From positions 1 through 64,000 of the forward strand of contig NZ_LQPZ01000008.1 in the NCBI RefSeq assembly GCF_002102395.1: DNA of 64,000 nucleotides, written 5' to 3'. The position numbers were made by a program, and so were the translations under genes. Source of the stretch: Mycolicibacillus trivialis (GTDB taxonomy: Bacteria > Actinomycetota > Actinomycetes > Mycobacteriales > Mycobacteriaceae). Position 1 is the first letter of the stretch; each line of letters begins with the position of its first letter. The notes under the pieces are model-generated. The model ran no database searches. It was not told the origin of the DNA and saw only the letters and a program-made list of their open reading frames with translations. Positions 7,730 through 14,623 of the stretch are shown piece after piece.

Positions 7730-7819
7730 ATGCGGCACCGTTTGGCGGTCGACTTAGCTGACGTGTTTGCTGGTGGTTTGCTGGTGGGGTGCGTGTTGTT
7801 GCTGGTCGCGAAGCTGTGA
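7730..7819 (+). CDS. 29-residue candidate membrane peptide
   Basis: A short frame (MRHRLAVDLADVFAGG...) whose last 15 residues are hydrophobic (LLVGCVLLLVAKL), predicting one membrane helix. It ends 11 nt before the next gene, as in an operon. The ribosome-binding site is weak. Too short to assign by sequence; it could be a leader peptide. Confidence 0.35.
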   Translation: MRHRLAVDLADVFAGGLLVGCVLLLVAKL

Positions 7820-7830
7820 GGGGGCTGTCG

Positions 7831-8460
7831 ATGGTCGTCGAGGCGGATGGTGTGCTGGGGCCTGCCCGTGATCGTTTGACGGCGGCGGTGGGGGCGTTGA
7901 CTGCGGCAACGGTGGACTGGGTGGACGGCCGGGTGCGGTCGGGTCCGAGCTTGTATGTGCAGTTGTGCCGGGAGAAGGCGCCGAGTTTGGGTGGCGCGTT
8001 GGCTGGCGGTTCGGAGGGGCGCCGGTTTGCGTCGTCGCGGCCGAGCGCCCATATCGATGCGCTGGTGCTGTCAATGAACATTGACGACACGGTGCGCGAC
8101 TGGTCGCCGAAGGGCGGGGGGACGGTGGCGCGGTTGCAGGGGCTTGCGGAGCATGGCTGGCGACCGCAGGACGTGCGACTGATAGAGGACATCGCCGGGC
8201 GGGTGGAGAGCTGGGTGGCGGAAATCAAGTCGTTGCTCGATCCCTCGCCGCGGTTCGGGTTGCCGGCGGCGTGTCCGGCGTGTGCGGTGCGGACTGTTCG
8301 ACGCCGTAATGACGTAGGAGAGATGGTTCGGCAGGCGGCGTTGCAGATCGGGCCGGAGGGTTGCACGTGTCAGGCGTGTCGGCATACGTGGCCGCCGGGA
8401 CAGTACGTGTTCCTGGCGCGACTGTTGGGCTTCGACCCGCCCGAAGGCGTCGTCGCCTAG
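7831..8460 (+). CDS. Zn-ribbon phage-type protein, unknown function
   Basis: A 209-residue protein with a helical N-terminal domain and a C-terminal zinc ribbon: CPACAVRTV... followed by CTCQACRHTWPPGQYVFLARLLG. The ATG at 7831 is chosen over 7789 because GAGGGGG lies 6 nt upstream. Similar proteins (DUF7341-like, from memory) are frequent in mycobacterial phages and prophages, without a known role. Codon choice here is G-ending and differs from the C-rich style of the HNH gene upstream. Confidence 0.65.
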   Translation: MVVEADGVLGPARDRLTAAVGALTAATVDWVDGRVRSGPSLYVQLCREKAPSLGGALAGGSEGRRFASSRPSAHIDALVLSMNIDDTVRDWSPKGGGTVARLQGLAEHGWRPQDVRLIEDIAGRVESWVAEIKSLLDPSPRFGLPAACPACAVRTVRRRNDVGEMVRQAALQIGPEGCTCQACRHTWPPGQYVFLARLLGFDPPEGVVA

Positions 8461-8492
8461 GCGATGCGCAAAGTGTGTGCTACGAACTTTCC

Positions 8493-9083
8493 ATGCCATC
8501 ATCGGCTTTGGAGCGCTGGAAAACGGACCGACAAGCCGAACTCGACAAGTTGGTGCGAAGTCACGCTGCGATCACCAAGGGCAAGAAGGGTCGCCAGTGG
8601 GCTACGGAACACATGAACTTTGCTCTGATCACGCGAATCGTCTCCGAATTTCAGGGCTACTGCCGCGACCTTCACGACATATCGATTGACTCGTTGGTCG
8701 AGCAAATGGACATCGCAGATCCCGGTTTACGCGCCATTGCCCGTGCGGTATTTATCCGCAAGCGGTTCCTCAACGCAGGGAATCCAACATGGTCAAACGT
8801 GCGAGAGGACTTCTCGCGCATCGGACTCGATATCCAGTCCGAATTGGATGACGCATATAAGCGTGCAAAGCCTTGGCGTCGAGAGCTCGGCTATGCAATT
8901 GCTGCTCGAAACGCAATCGCGCATGGCAACGAGGAGCAGCTAGCGAAATGCCGCGAGCAGCAGCCGCTGACGTTAGCGACGGCCAACCGCTGGCGTAGGA
9001 CGCTTGGCGTGATGGCTAGTGGCCTTGATCGCGTCGTTGGGGCACACTTGGGGGAAATGGGCGCGAAGACATGGCTGAAATGA
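8493..9083 (+). CDS. HEPN-domain protein (putative RNase/toxin)
   Basis: A 196-residue all-alpha protein whose C-terminal part carries RNAIAHG, an R-N-x3-H pattern (R139, N140, H144) matching the catalytic motif of HEPN ribonucleases. The overall layout resembles RiboL-PSP-HEPN-type proteins. HEPN proteins include toxins and abortive-infection effectors, so a defence or helper-interference function is plausible, but this is inference from one motif. No obvious antitoxin (MNT nucleotidyltransferase) neighbours it; the adjacent 57-residue protein is the only small partner candidate. No clear ribosome-binding site precedes the ATG. Confidence 0.6.
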   Translation: MPSSALERWKTDRQAELDKLVRSHAAITKGKKGRQWATEHMNFALITRIVSEFQGYCRDLHDISIDSLVEQMDIADPGLRAIARAVFIRKRFLNAGNPTWSNVREDFSRIGLDIQSELDDAYKRAKPWRRELGYAIAARNAIAHGNEEQLAKCREQQPLTLATANRWRRTLGVMASGLDRVVGAHLGEMGAKTWLK

Positions 9084-9101
9084 CGACGAAGGCGGGTGAC
9101 A

Positions 9102-9275
9102 GTGACGAAGCGTGAGATCAAGCGTGGCGACCGTCTCATGGTGCCGTTTGCCGGCCGCGTCCACACCGCCGTGGTTGTCGACGTTCGCGACGGCCGTATT
9201 TTCGTTCGGATCGACCCCGACTCCGATGCGCCGATGGAGACGTTTTACCACCGTGGCGAGTTAGTGGGCGTTTGA
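9102..9275 (+). CDS. Small basic beta-rich protein, unknown
   Basis: A 57-residue frame starting with GTG after GGCGGG. Alternating hydrophobic strands (DRLMVPF, HTAVVVDV, RIFVRIDP) suggest a small SH3/KOW-like barrel. It starts 18 nt after the HEPN gene and is probably cotranscribed. No family recognised. Confidence 0.5.
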   Translation: MTKREIKRGDRLMVPFAGRVHTAVVVDVRDGRIFVRIDPDSDAPMETFYHRGELVGV

Positions 9276-9346
9276 TCACGACCGAAAATCGGCCGAAGGG
9301 TTGCCTTGGCGGGATACCTGAAGGGCTATTTCGGACAGGTCAGGCG

Positions 9347-9550
9347 CTATCTGATGCCGCTGACCTTGGTCCAGAATCCGGGCGGGGTACAGGTGAACAC
9401 GCTGCCCTGATACCGGATCATGATGACGTTGGTGCCGTCGCCGGAGTCGCACCAGCCGCCCTGATACGGCACGTTCGGGTCGGCCTGGGCAGTGGCCGCG
9501 GCGAACATGCCCGCAACCGCCACGGCTACCGTTGCGATTACCCGTTTCAT
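9347..9550 (-). CDS. Small secreted protein
   Basis: A 67-residue protein with a clear signal peptide (MKRVIATVAVAVAGMFAAATAQA) and a mature part with two Cys (WCDSGDG, VFTCTPP). The ATG at 9550 has GAGG 5 nt upstream; an alternative ATG at 9580 overlapping the upstream stop is possible. Similar short exported proteins are typical of mycobacteria. It is the second gene of a minus-strand pair next to attR, opposite in direction to the rest of the element, so it may be a cargo (morphology or surface) gene. Confidence 0.65.
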   Translation of the reverse strand: MKRVIATVAVAVAGMFAAATAQADPNVPYQGGWCDSGDGTNVIMIRYQGSVFTCTPPGFWTKVSGIR

Positions 9551-9576
9551 GACGGCCTCGATTCGTTGTGTCGCCA

Positions 9577-10032
9577 TCATTGCACCGGCCCCTGACATCC
9601 GAAGCCGTCGAGGAAGTCTGCGGCGGCGACCAGTCGGGCGGCGAGTTCTCGCGCCTCCGCAGCGGTGAGGGTGTCATCGGACGGGTTGACGTAGACCCCA
9701 ACCCATCGGCTCCGCATGGTGCCGTCGCATCGTTGGAAGCCGTTTGCGGTGAGGGTGACGGTGCGGCCGGGCCAGCGGTCGCCGGTGATGAGCCGTTCGG
9801 GTTGTTCGTCGGCGGCGAACTGGTTCCATTCGTGGACGCGAGTCGCACCGGCAGGGGAGGGCACGGCGGCGTACTTGCGGCCCCAGATCGTAGAGTGGGC
9901 GGCTTCGCGGAGGATGCGGTGGTGTTCGCCGGCTTGCTCGGCGGCCTCAAACTCGCTGATCTCAGCGTCGGTGAGCTGGTCGGCGACCTCACGCCACGTC
10001 TCGATGCTGGTGGGGTTGCTGGTGGTGGACAT
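9577..10032 (-). CDS. Hypothetical protein near attR
   Basis: A 151-residue soluble protein. The N-terminus is helical and acidic (DQLTDAEISEFEAAEQAGEH), the middle contains strands around RVHEWNQFAADEQPERLITG and the C-terminus an Ala-rich helix (LTAAEARELAARLVAAADFL). No family recognised. Its promoter must lie close to attR, an arrangement often used by genes expressed in the integrated state (for example repressors or cargo); no HTH is evident, so a repressor role is not supported. Confidence 0.55.
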   Translation of the reverse strand: MSTTSNPTSIETWREVADQLTDAEISEFEAAEQAGEHHRILREAAHSTIWGRKYAAVPSPAGATRVHEWNQFAADEQPERLITGDRWPGRTVTLTANGFQRCDGTMRSRWVGVYVNPSDDTLTAAEARELAARLVAAADFLDGFGCQGPVQ

Positions 10033-10072
10033 GACTCTCCCTCTCGGATGAGGGAAGTCGCCCGACTACGCC

Positions 10073-10094
10073 ATGTGGTGCGTATGTGGTGCAA
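10073..10094. repeat. Candidate integrase arm-type site, right
   Basis: A tandem pair of TATGTGGTGC-like units differing at one base from the left copy at 1428-1449. It lies 43 bp inside the attR core. The matched pair at both element ends supports an integrase-binding role. Confidence 0.6.
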
Positions 10095-10137
10095 GCCTGG
10101 TATCGAACTTTTAAAACTGTGGTCTACCTGCGTAAAC

Positions 10138-10168
10138 CGTGGTGCGCGATACTGGGATTGAACCAGTG
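10138..10168. other. attR core within tRNA-Val 3' end
   Basis: 31 bp identical to attL (1272-1302). It includes the complement of CCA, the acceptor 3' strand and most of the T-arm of the intact tRNA-Val(GAC), so integration leaves the tRNA functional at this end. Confidence 0.92.
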
Positions 10169-10214
10169 ACCTCTTCCGTGTCAGGGAAGCGCTCTCCCAC
10201 TGAGCTAATCGCGC
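10140..10214 (-). tRNA. tRNA-Val(GAC), CCA-encoded
   Basis: Minus-strand cloverleaf. Acceptor GCGCGAT pairs with ATCGCGC, discriminator A, encoded CCA (10140-10142), anticodon GAC complementary to 10180-10182, D-arm TAGCTCAGTGGGAGAGC and T-loop GGTTCAATCCC. It is the attB target of the element to its left. Confidence 0.95.
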
Positions 10215-10227
10215 GGGATCTCGACTC

Positions 10228-10301
10228 TGGAGGTGGAGACGGGAATCGAACCCGTGTGCACGGCTTTGCAGGCCGTTGCCTCACCACTCGGCCACTCCAC
10301 C
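10228..10301 (-). tRNA. tRNA-Cys(GCA), CCA-encoded
   Basis: Acceptor GGTGGAG pairs with CTCCACC, discriminator U typical for Cys, CCA encoded at 10228-10230, anticodon GCA complementary to 10267-10269, T-loop GGTTCGATTCC. Confidence 0.95.
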
Positions 10302-10330
10302 GTTGGGGTTGATGCCTGTTGCACCCTCCG

Positions 10331-10403
10331 AGCGGATGACGGGATTCGAACCCGCGACCCTCACCTTGGCAAGGTGATGCGCTACCAGCTGCGCCACATC
10401 CGC
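10331..10403 (-). tRNA. tRNA-Gly(GCC)
   Basis: Acceptor GCGGATG pairs with CATCCGC, anticodon GCC complementary to 10368-10370, T-loop GGTTCGAATCC; CCA is not encoded. Third of three tRNAs on the same strand, probably one transcript. Confidence 0.95.
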
Positions 10404-10586
10404 GAGCTACGGGCGAGATCGTCGCCCGTCGCGAAGCACGACATTAGTCCACCCGGGTCGCGGTGCACAAATCCCTTGGTGCCTGCGGCGGGTCGGTGTT
10501 CACCACGGCCGCGGCGGAGGCCCGCGCGCGGCCTGCGGCTTTCGGTCGGCCGCCCGGTTCGTGTTAGTCTTCGACGTCGTTTGACG

Positions 10587-10658
10587 GGTCTCGTAGCTCA
10601 GCGGGAGAGCGTCCGCCTCACACGCGGAAGGTCACTGGTTCGATCCCAGTCGGGACCA
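10587..10658 (+). tRNA. tRNA-Val(CAC)
   Basis: Acceptor GGTCTCG pairs with CGGGACC with one G-U pair, anticodon CAC at 10619-10621 between TCCGC/GCGGA stems, T-loop GGTTCGATCCC; CCA not encoded. Transcribed away from the Val-Cys-Gly cluster, so the two valine tRNAs are divergent. Confidence 0.94.
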
Positions 10659-10672
10659 CACGAAAACCCCGG

Positions 10673-12007
10673 TCATCGCCGATTCAGCGGCGGATCGGAT
10701 ACCCCCGCCAGCCGAGCGCGCAGCGTCCGCTGCTCGTAGTCGCGGCGGAACCGGCCCCGGCGTTGCAGCACCGGCACGACGTGGTCGACGAAGTTCTCGA
10801 TCCCGCCGGGCAGCGTCGGCGGCATCAGGTTGAACCCGTCCGCGGCGCCGGTGTCGACCCAGCGTTCGATCTCGTCGGCGATGCCCTCCGGGGTGCCGAT
10901 GAATGTGGCGTGCCCGCCTCCGGCGGCGAGGTAGCCGAGCAACTCCCGCACCGTGGGCCGGGCGGTTTCGATGATCCGCAGCACGGTCGCGTACCGGCCT
11001 TTGGGGCCGGTGAACTCCTCCAGCGGGGCCAGCGGCGGGACCCGGGCGTCCAGGTCCCAGTCCGACGTGTCGACCCCGACGAAGAAGGACAGCTGGTCCA
11101 GTGAATCGCGGGTCGGCAACAACTCGTTGAGGGCGCGCTGCTGTTGCTTCGCTTCGCGTTCGGTGGACGCCACGTAGGTGACCAGGCCGGGCAGAACGGC
11201 GATCTCCGATCGGCTCCGGCCCAGCGCCTCGGCGCGGGACAGCACGTCGGACCGGTAGTCCTGTGCGGTCTCGGCGTCCCAGGCGACCGCGTAGATGCCG
11301 TCGGCGTAGCGGGCGGCCAACTGCCGGCCCGGCTGCGACGCCCCGGCCTGGAACAGCGCCGGTCGTCCCTGCGGTGACTGCGGGACGTTCAGCGGCCCCG
11401 CGACACTGAAGGACTTCCCGGCGTGATCCACCGCGCGCAGCCGCGACTCGTCGAGATACGAACCGGCCGGGTCGGCGGTGATCGCGTCGGCCGGCCATGA
11501 ATCCCACAGCCGCAGCAGCACATCGATGAATTCCGCGGCCCGCTCGTAGCGTTCGTCGTGATCGGGGAGGCGGTCCATGCCGTGGTTGCGGGCCTCGTCG
11601 TCGGTCATCGAGGTCACCACGTTGGCCCCGGCCCGCCCGCCGGAGATGTGGTCCAGGCTCGCCAGCAGTCGCGCCGCGTGGAAGGGGCTCCAGAACGTGC
11701 TCGACACGGTGGTGACCAGCCCGATGTTCTCGGTGGCCCGGGCCATCGCGGTCAGTGTGGTCAGCGGCTCGAGGAACCACAGTGGCCCGCTGCCGACGGC
11801 TCCGAGCCCGGCCGATTGCCCGTCGGCGAGGAAGATCGCGTCGAGCTTGCCGCGTTCGGCGATGCGCGCCAACCGCTCCCAGTAGGTGATGTCGCCGAGT
11901 CGGCCGACGCTCGAATCGGGGGCCCGCCACGCCGCGGCGTGGTGTCCGCAAGCGAACGCGAACAGGTTGAGCCGGATGGGCTTACCGGAGTGGTTCTGCG
12001 CGCTCAA
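10673..12007 (-). CDS. LLM-class flavin-dependent monooxygenase (NtaA/SnaA/DszA type)
   Basis: A 444-residue protein of the bacterial luciferase-like fold that oxidises an organic substrate with FMNH2 supplied by a separate reductase. Landmarks are NLFAFACGHHAAAWR, DAIFLADG, GSGPLWFLEPLTTLTAMA, GLVTTVSSTFWSPFHAARLLASLDHISGGR and VVTSMTDDEARNHG. The start is the TTG at 12007, overlapping the SDR stop (TTGA); a longer frame reaches 12064 without support. Second gene of an operon whose leader carries a TPP riboswitch, pointing to thiamine or thiamine-fragment metabolism; substrate unknown. It ends 14 bp from the opposing tRNA-Val(CAC). Confidence 0.88.
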   Translation of the reverse strand: MSAQNHSGKPIRLNLFAFACGHHAAAWRAPDSSVGRLGDITYWERLARIAERGKLDAIFLADGQSAGLGAVGSGPLWFLEPLTTLTAMARATENIGLVTTVSSTFWSPFHAARLLASLDHISGGRAGANVVTSMTDDEARNHGMDRLPDHDERYERAAEFIDVLLRLWDSWPADAITADPAGSYLDESRLRAVDHAGKSFSVAGPLNVPQSPQGRPALFQAGASQPGRQLAARYADGIYAVAWDAETAQDYRSDVLSRAEALGRSRSEIAVLPGLVTYVASTEREAKQQQRALNELLPTRDSLDQLSFFVGVDTSDWDLDARVPPLAPLEEFTGPKGRYATVLRIIETARPTVRELLGYLAAGGGHATFIGTPEGIADEIERWVDTGAADGFNLMPPTLPGGIENFVDHVVPVLQRRGRFRRDYEQRTLRARLAGVSDPPLNRR

Positions 12008-12807
12008 TTGTTCACCAGCCCGCCGTCGACGACCAGGTTCTGACCGGTGACCGCCCGCGACCACGGCGAGGCGAAGAACAGCACCGCGTCGGCGAACTCC
12101 TCCGGGGTGGTCACCGACCCCAGCGGTGTGCTGTCGGCGATCGCGTCGAACACCGCCTCCGGGGTCGCGGCACTGGCGTCGGTGGTCCGCAGCAGGCCGC
12201 CGCTGACCATGTTCACCCGCACCCCGCGGGGCCCGAGATCGGCGGCGAAGGTGCGGGTCAGCGACAGCAACGCGGCCTTCGCCGCGGTGTAGTCGTGGTA
12301 GGGCACCACCGGGTGCTGAAACAGGTTCGTCCCGATGTTGATGATCCGTCCCGAGCCGAGTTCGTCGAAGTGCGGCAGCGCCGCCTGGATGACGTGGAGC
12401 GCGCCCTGCAGGCTGCCGGAGAACTGGTCGGCGAACGCGTCGTAGCGGATCTGGTCGGCTTTGGCCCGCGCGTCGCCGTCGAAGACGAAGTCGACCAGGG
12501 CGTTGTTGACGACGGTGGCCACCGGGGCGGCGAACTGCTCGCGGGCGCGGGCGAACATGGCCTCGACCTGGTCGCGGTCGCGCACATCGGCCTGCACCGC
12601 GATCGCCCGGCCGGGATAGTCGGTGGCCAGGTCCTCGGCGGCCTCGCGGCTGCGGTGATAGTTGACGACCACCCGCGCGCCCTGCCGCAGCAACGCCGCG
12701 GCGATCCTGCGGCCCAGGCCGCGGCCGGCGCCGGTCACCATTACCACCTGCTCGGCGATGTCCGGAGCTTCCGAACCGTCGCCTTGATCCACCGCTCTCG
12801 TCGTCAC
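12004..12807 (-). CDS. SDR-family oxidoreductase (FabG-like)
   Basis: A 267-residue short-chain dehydrogenase. It has the Rossmann motif TGAGRGLG near residues 25-32, VVNNALVDF in place of the usual NNAG, a catalytic Tyr-Lys pair YTAAK, and the C-terminal FFASPWSRAVTGQNLVVDGGL. NAD(P)H-dependent reduction or oxidation of a carbonyl/alcohol is expected. GTG start with AAGGGGA upstream. First gene after the TPP riboswitch and coupled to the flavin monooxygenase, so the two probably act on the same pathway intermediate. Confidence 0.88.
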   Translation of the reverse strand: MTTRAVDQGDGSEAPDIAEQVVMVTGAGRGLGRRIAAALLRQGARVVVNYHRSREAAEDLATDYPGRAIAVQADVRDRDQVEAMFARAREQFAAPVATVVNNALVDFVFDGDARAKADQIRYDAFADQFSGSLQGALHVIQAALPHFDELGSGRIINIGTNLFQHPVVPYHDYTAAKAALLSLTRTFAADLGPRGVRVNMVSGGLLRTTDASAATPEAVFDAIADSTPLGSVTTPEEFADAVLFFASPWSRAVTGQNLVVDGGLVNN

Positions 12808-12903
12808 GCGCGAATCCCCTTCATTTCACAACGAAACGGTGAGCCGACACGTAGCAGCAGACAGCGACACGCACCGCCGATCTTCGGCTGTGGGCGGAGA
12901 ACC

Positions 12904-12984
12904 AGACGATCCCTTCGCCAGCGTTACCTGGAGCAGGTTCAACGGGTGTGATCTCAGCCGCTACGTACGGCACCCCGTGTCCAA
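12904..12984 (-). promoter_or_regulatory. TPP riboswitch (THI box)
   Basis: On the minus strand the leader contains the THI-box core in order: ACACGGGGTGCC, GGCTGAGATCACACCC, GTTGAACCTGCTCCAGGTAA, CGCTGGCGAAGGGA. The CUGAGA, ACC-x-UUGAACCUG and GCGAAGGGA blocks are the conserved TPP-binding elements. It lies about 95 nt before the SDR start. A GCCGA/TCGGC stem at 12876-12888, with longer CCGCC/GGCGG pairing, could be the expression platform. Expression should fall when thiamine pyrophosphate is abundant. Confidence 0.93.
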
Positions 12985-13104
12985 CGGGCTCCAACCTACA
13001 CGGGGGTCCGCGACCGGTCGTGGCGTCGGCCCGGACGGTGACACTCCGTTGGTTCTCGCCGGCCGCCCCGCGCCGTGGCGGCTGCCGGCCGGGGAGCGAT
13101 GGCG

Positions 13105-13262
13105 TCAGCCGGTGTCGCCGACACCTCCGCCGCCCCCGTCGAACGGCAGCAACTCACTCGGCTTGTCCACGTACATGACTACCGGTTCATCACGCGCCGG
13201 CGTGGCGGCGACGTACAACAGTGACCGTTCCCGCCGTTGAGCGTCGGCGCGGTCCTCCTCGG
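13105..13262 (-). pseudogene. UvrD/Rep-type helicase C-terminal remnant
   Basis: The minus frame reads ...LPEEDRADAQRRERSLL then YVAATPARDEPVVMYVDKP and stops at 13105. This is helicase motif VI of UvrD-like enzymes (normally YVAATRAR) with the essential Arg replaced by Pro. No upstream helicase domains exist, so only about 50 codons survive. It abuts the HCDH remnant on the other strand. Confidence 0.6.
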
Positions 13263-13508
13263 GGAGGGAGTCGACGAGGTATACGCGGACCCCGAAGCGG
13301 TGGACACCACCTGGCGGGTCGGTACCGGTGCGGTGCGCCGTTGGGGCCGTTCAAGATTTACGACATCATCGGGCTGAACACCCCGTACAACATCATGGTG
13401 CACGGGGACGCCAAGTCGCAGCGGTTGGCCGCCTGGCTGAAGACCACCTACGTCGACAAGGGCAATCTCGGCCTGGAGTCCGGCGAAGGCTTCTGCAAGT
13501 ACCGTTAG
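13250..13508 (+). pseudogene. 3-hydroxyacyl-CoA dehydrogenase C-terminal remnant, frameshifted
   Basis: The frame ...GVDEVYADPEAVDTTWRVGTGA continues in another frame as PLGPFKIYDIIGLNTPYN, KTTYVDKGNLG and ESGEGFCKYR, the typical C-terminal half of FadB/HCDH proteins. The break coincides with a perfect duplication of GTGCG (13328-13332 and 13333-13337), a 5-bp slippage. The NAD-binding N-terminal domain is absent, so this is a truncated and frameshifted gene. Confidence 0.75.
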
Positions 13509-13581
13509 CTATAGTCGCGGTCGGGCGGCGAAATCAGCCGCAACTTCACCCGCATCCCCACGAAGGCGTCAGAGGAAGTCC

Positions 13582-14190
13582 ATGGGAATGTTCACCAACC
13601 GCCACGCAACAATCGCCGGTCTGGCCACCGTCGCGCTGATCGCCGTGGGCTGCAGCAACACCGACGGTGTCGAGAAGTCCGAGCCGCCTCAGGTCGGGTT
13701 GATCAGCACCTCCACCACGGAATCCCCGGTGCAGCCCGATGCGGTGACCGTCCTCGGGGAGCGGGACGTCGAGGTGACGCTGACGGGTCCGATCGCGGTC
13801 AAGTACCGGACCTTGACCGAGGAGCAGAAGGAGAGGCTGGGTAAGCCGCTCACCGGTGACCACAACGCGGGCGCGCGGGAAGACGGCGCGCCGTTCCAGC
13901 AGTTCCACGGCGGGGTGATCATCGCCGCGAACGATGATCCGGCCACGCCCGCGTACGTCGTCTCGGGCAAGATCCGTGAGGCCTGGAACGTCCAACGCGA
14001 CCCCGCCGGCGTGCCGTCGGCGGACGGCGACAACGGATCGATGGGCCCGTTGGGCCTGCCGACCAGCGACGAGGTCAGCGAGGGCGATCTCCTCGTGACC
14101 ACGTTCGAGCACGGCAAGGTCACCGACAACACCAGCACCGACGAGGTCGAGGTGACGGTCAACGGCCAGGTTGTTCCGTCGGGGCTGTAG
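13582..14190 (+). CDS. Lipoprotein with LGFP-like repeat
   Basis: A 202-residue exported lipoprotein: N-terminal signal ending in the lipobox IAVGC (Cys about residue 24), a low-complexity Thr/Ser linker, then a domain with GKIREAWNVQRDPAG and GPLGLPTSDEV, which match the LGFP repeat found in actinobacterial cell-wall proteins. Probably membrane-anchored and facing the envelope; ligand unknown. Monocistronic, with a ribosome-binding site in the preceding AGAGGAA. Confidence 0.75.
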   Translation: MGMFTNRHATIAGLATVALIAVGCSNTDGVEKSEPPQVGLISTSTTESPVQPDAVTVLGERDVEVTLTGPIAVKYRTLTEEQKERLGKPLTGDHNAGAREDGAPFQQFHGGVIIAANDDPATPAYVVSGKIREAWNVQRDPAGVPSADGDNGSMGPLGLPTSDEVSEGDLLVTTFEHGKVTDNTSTDEVEVTVNGQVVPSGL

Positions 14191-14623
14191 CCGTCCGGGC
14201 CCCGTAGCAACGGCGGCTGCGCCTCAGCCCGCCACCACCACGGTCAACGGCTGGTTGCCACACCCCACCCGCAGCCCCGCCCGGCGAAGATCACCACCCG
14301 GCGTGTCCCGGTGGCCGACACCCCGATGTGGTCTAGGTGGTTGAGCAGCGCGTCGTATTGGGCGATCCTGCGTTCTCACGGCCGACAACAATTCCATCTG
14401 GAACTGGCTGAGTGGCCTGCGCTCACAGGTGCCGGAGATGCCGACGGCGGCGTCCACGCTCCGTATCCTCGATGTGATTTTGTGTATGTCGGTCCAGAAG
14501 AGGTAAGCAGCGATTTCCACGTTCGCGCTGCTTGCGAAACGAGCAGGGGGCCGTGGTGTCGCGCGGCGCTCTGGCGCTCCACAAGCCGCCGTATGCGGCG
14601 GCCAGCGGCGGTACGGTTCGACG
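14191..14623. other. 433-bp region without a callable gene
   Basis: No complete gene is visible. A plus-strand fragment around 14383-14506 (SIWNWLSGLRSQVPEMP..., ending TAA) resembles a dehydrogenase C-terminus (Gfo/Idh-like), and a minus-strand fragment ends at 14224 (LRVGCGNQPLTVVVAG). Both are too short and isolated to name and may be gene debris. Confidence 0.4.

Larger units (their letters stand above)
1272..10168. mobile_element. Integrated phage-satellite-like element at tRNA-Val(GAC)
   Basis: Bounded by identical 31-bp repeats (1272-1302 and 10138-10168). The right copy is the 3' end of an intact tRNA-Val gene, the classical signature of tyrosine-recombinase integration. Gene order on the plus strand is integrase, excisionase, small ORF, DUF2742-like protein, RepA-like ATPase, iteron-like repeats, nuclease and DNA-binding proteins, HNH endonuclease, a Zn-ribbon protein and a HEPN protein; two genes near attR run on the minus strand. 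The int/xis/DUF2742/ATPase order recalls M. tuberculosis prophage phiRv2, which from memory sits in the same tRNA neighbourhood, but no terminase, protease, capsid, portal, tail or lysin is visible. The unit is about 8.87 kb, so satellite or stripped prophage are the best readings. Confidence 0.88.

Noticed and set aside
14383..14506. Gfo/Idh-type oxidoreductase pseudogene
   Set aside because: Only about 40 residues with a loose C-terminal resemblance; not enough to call.
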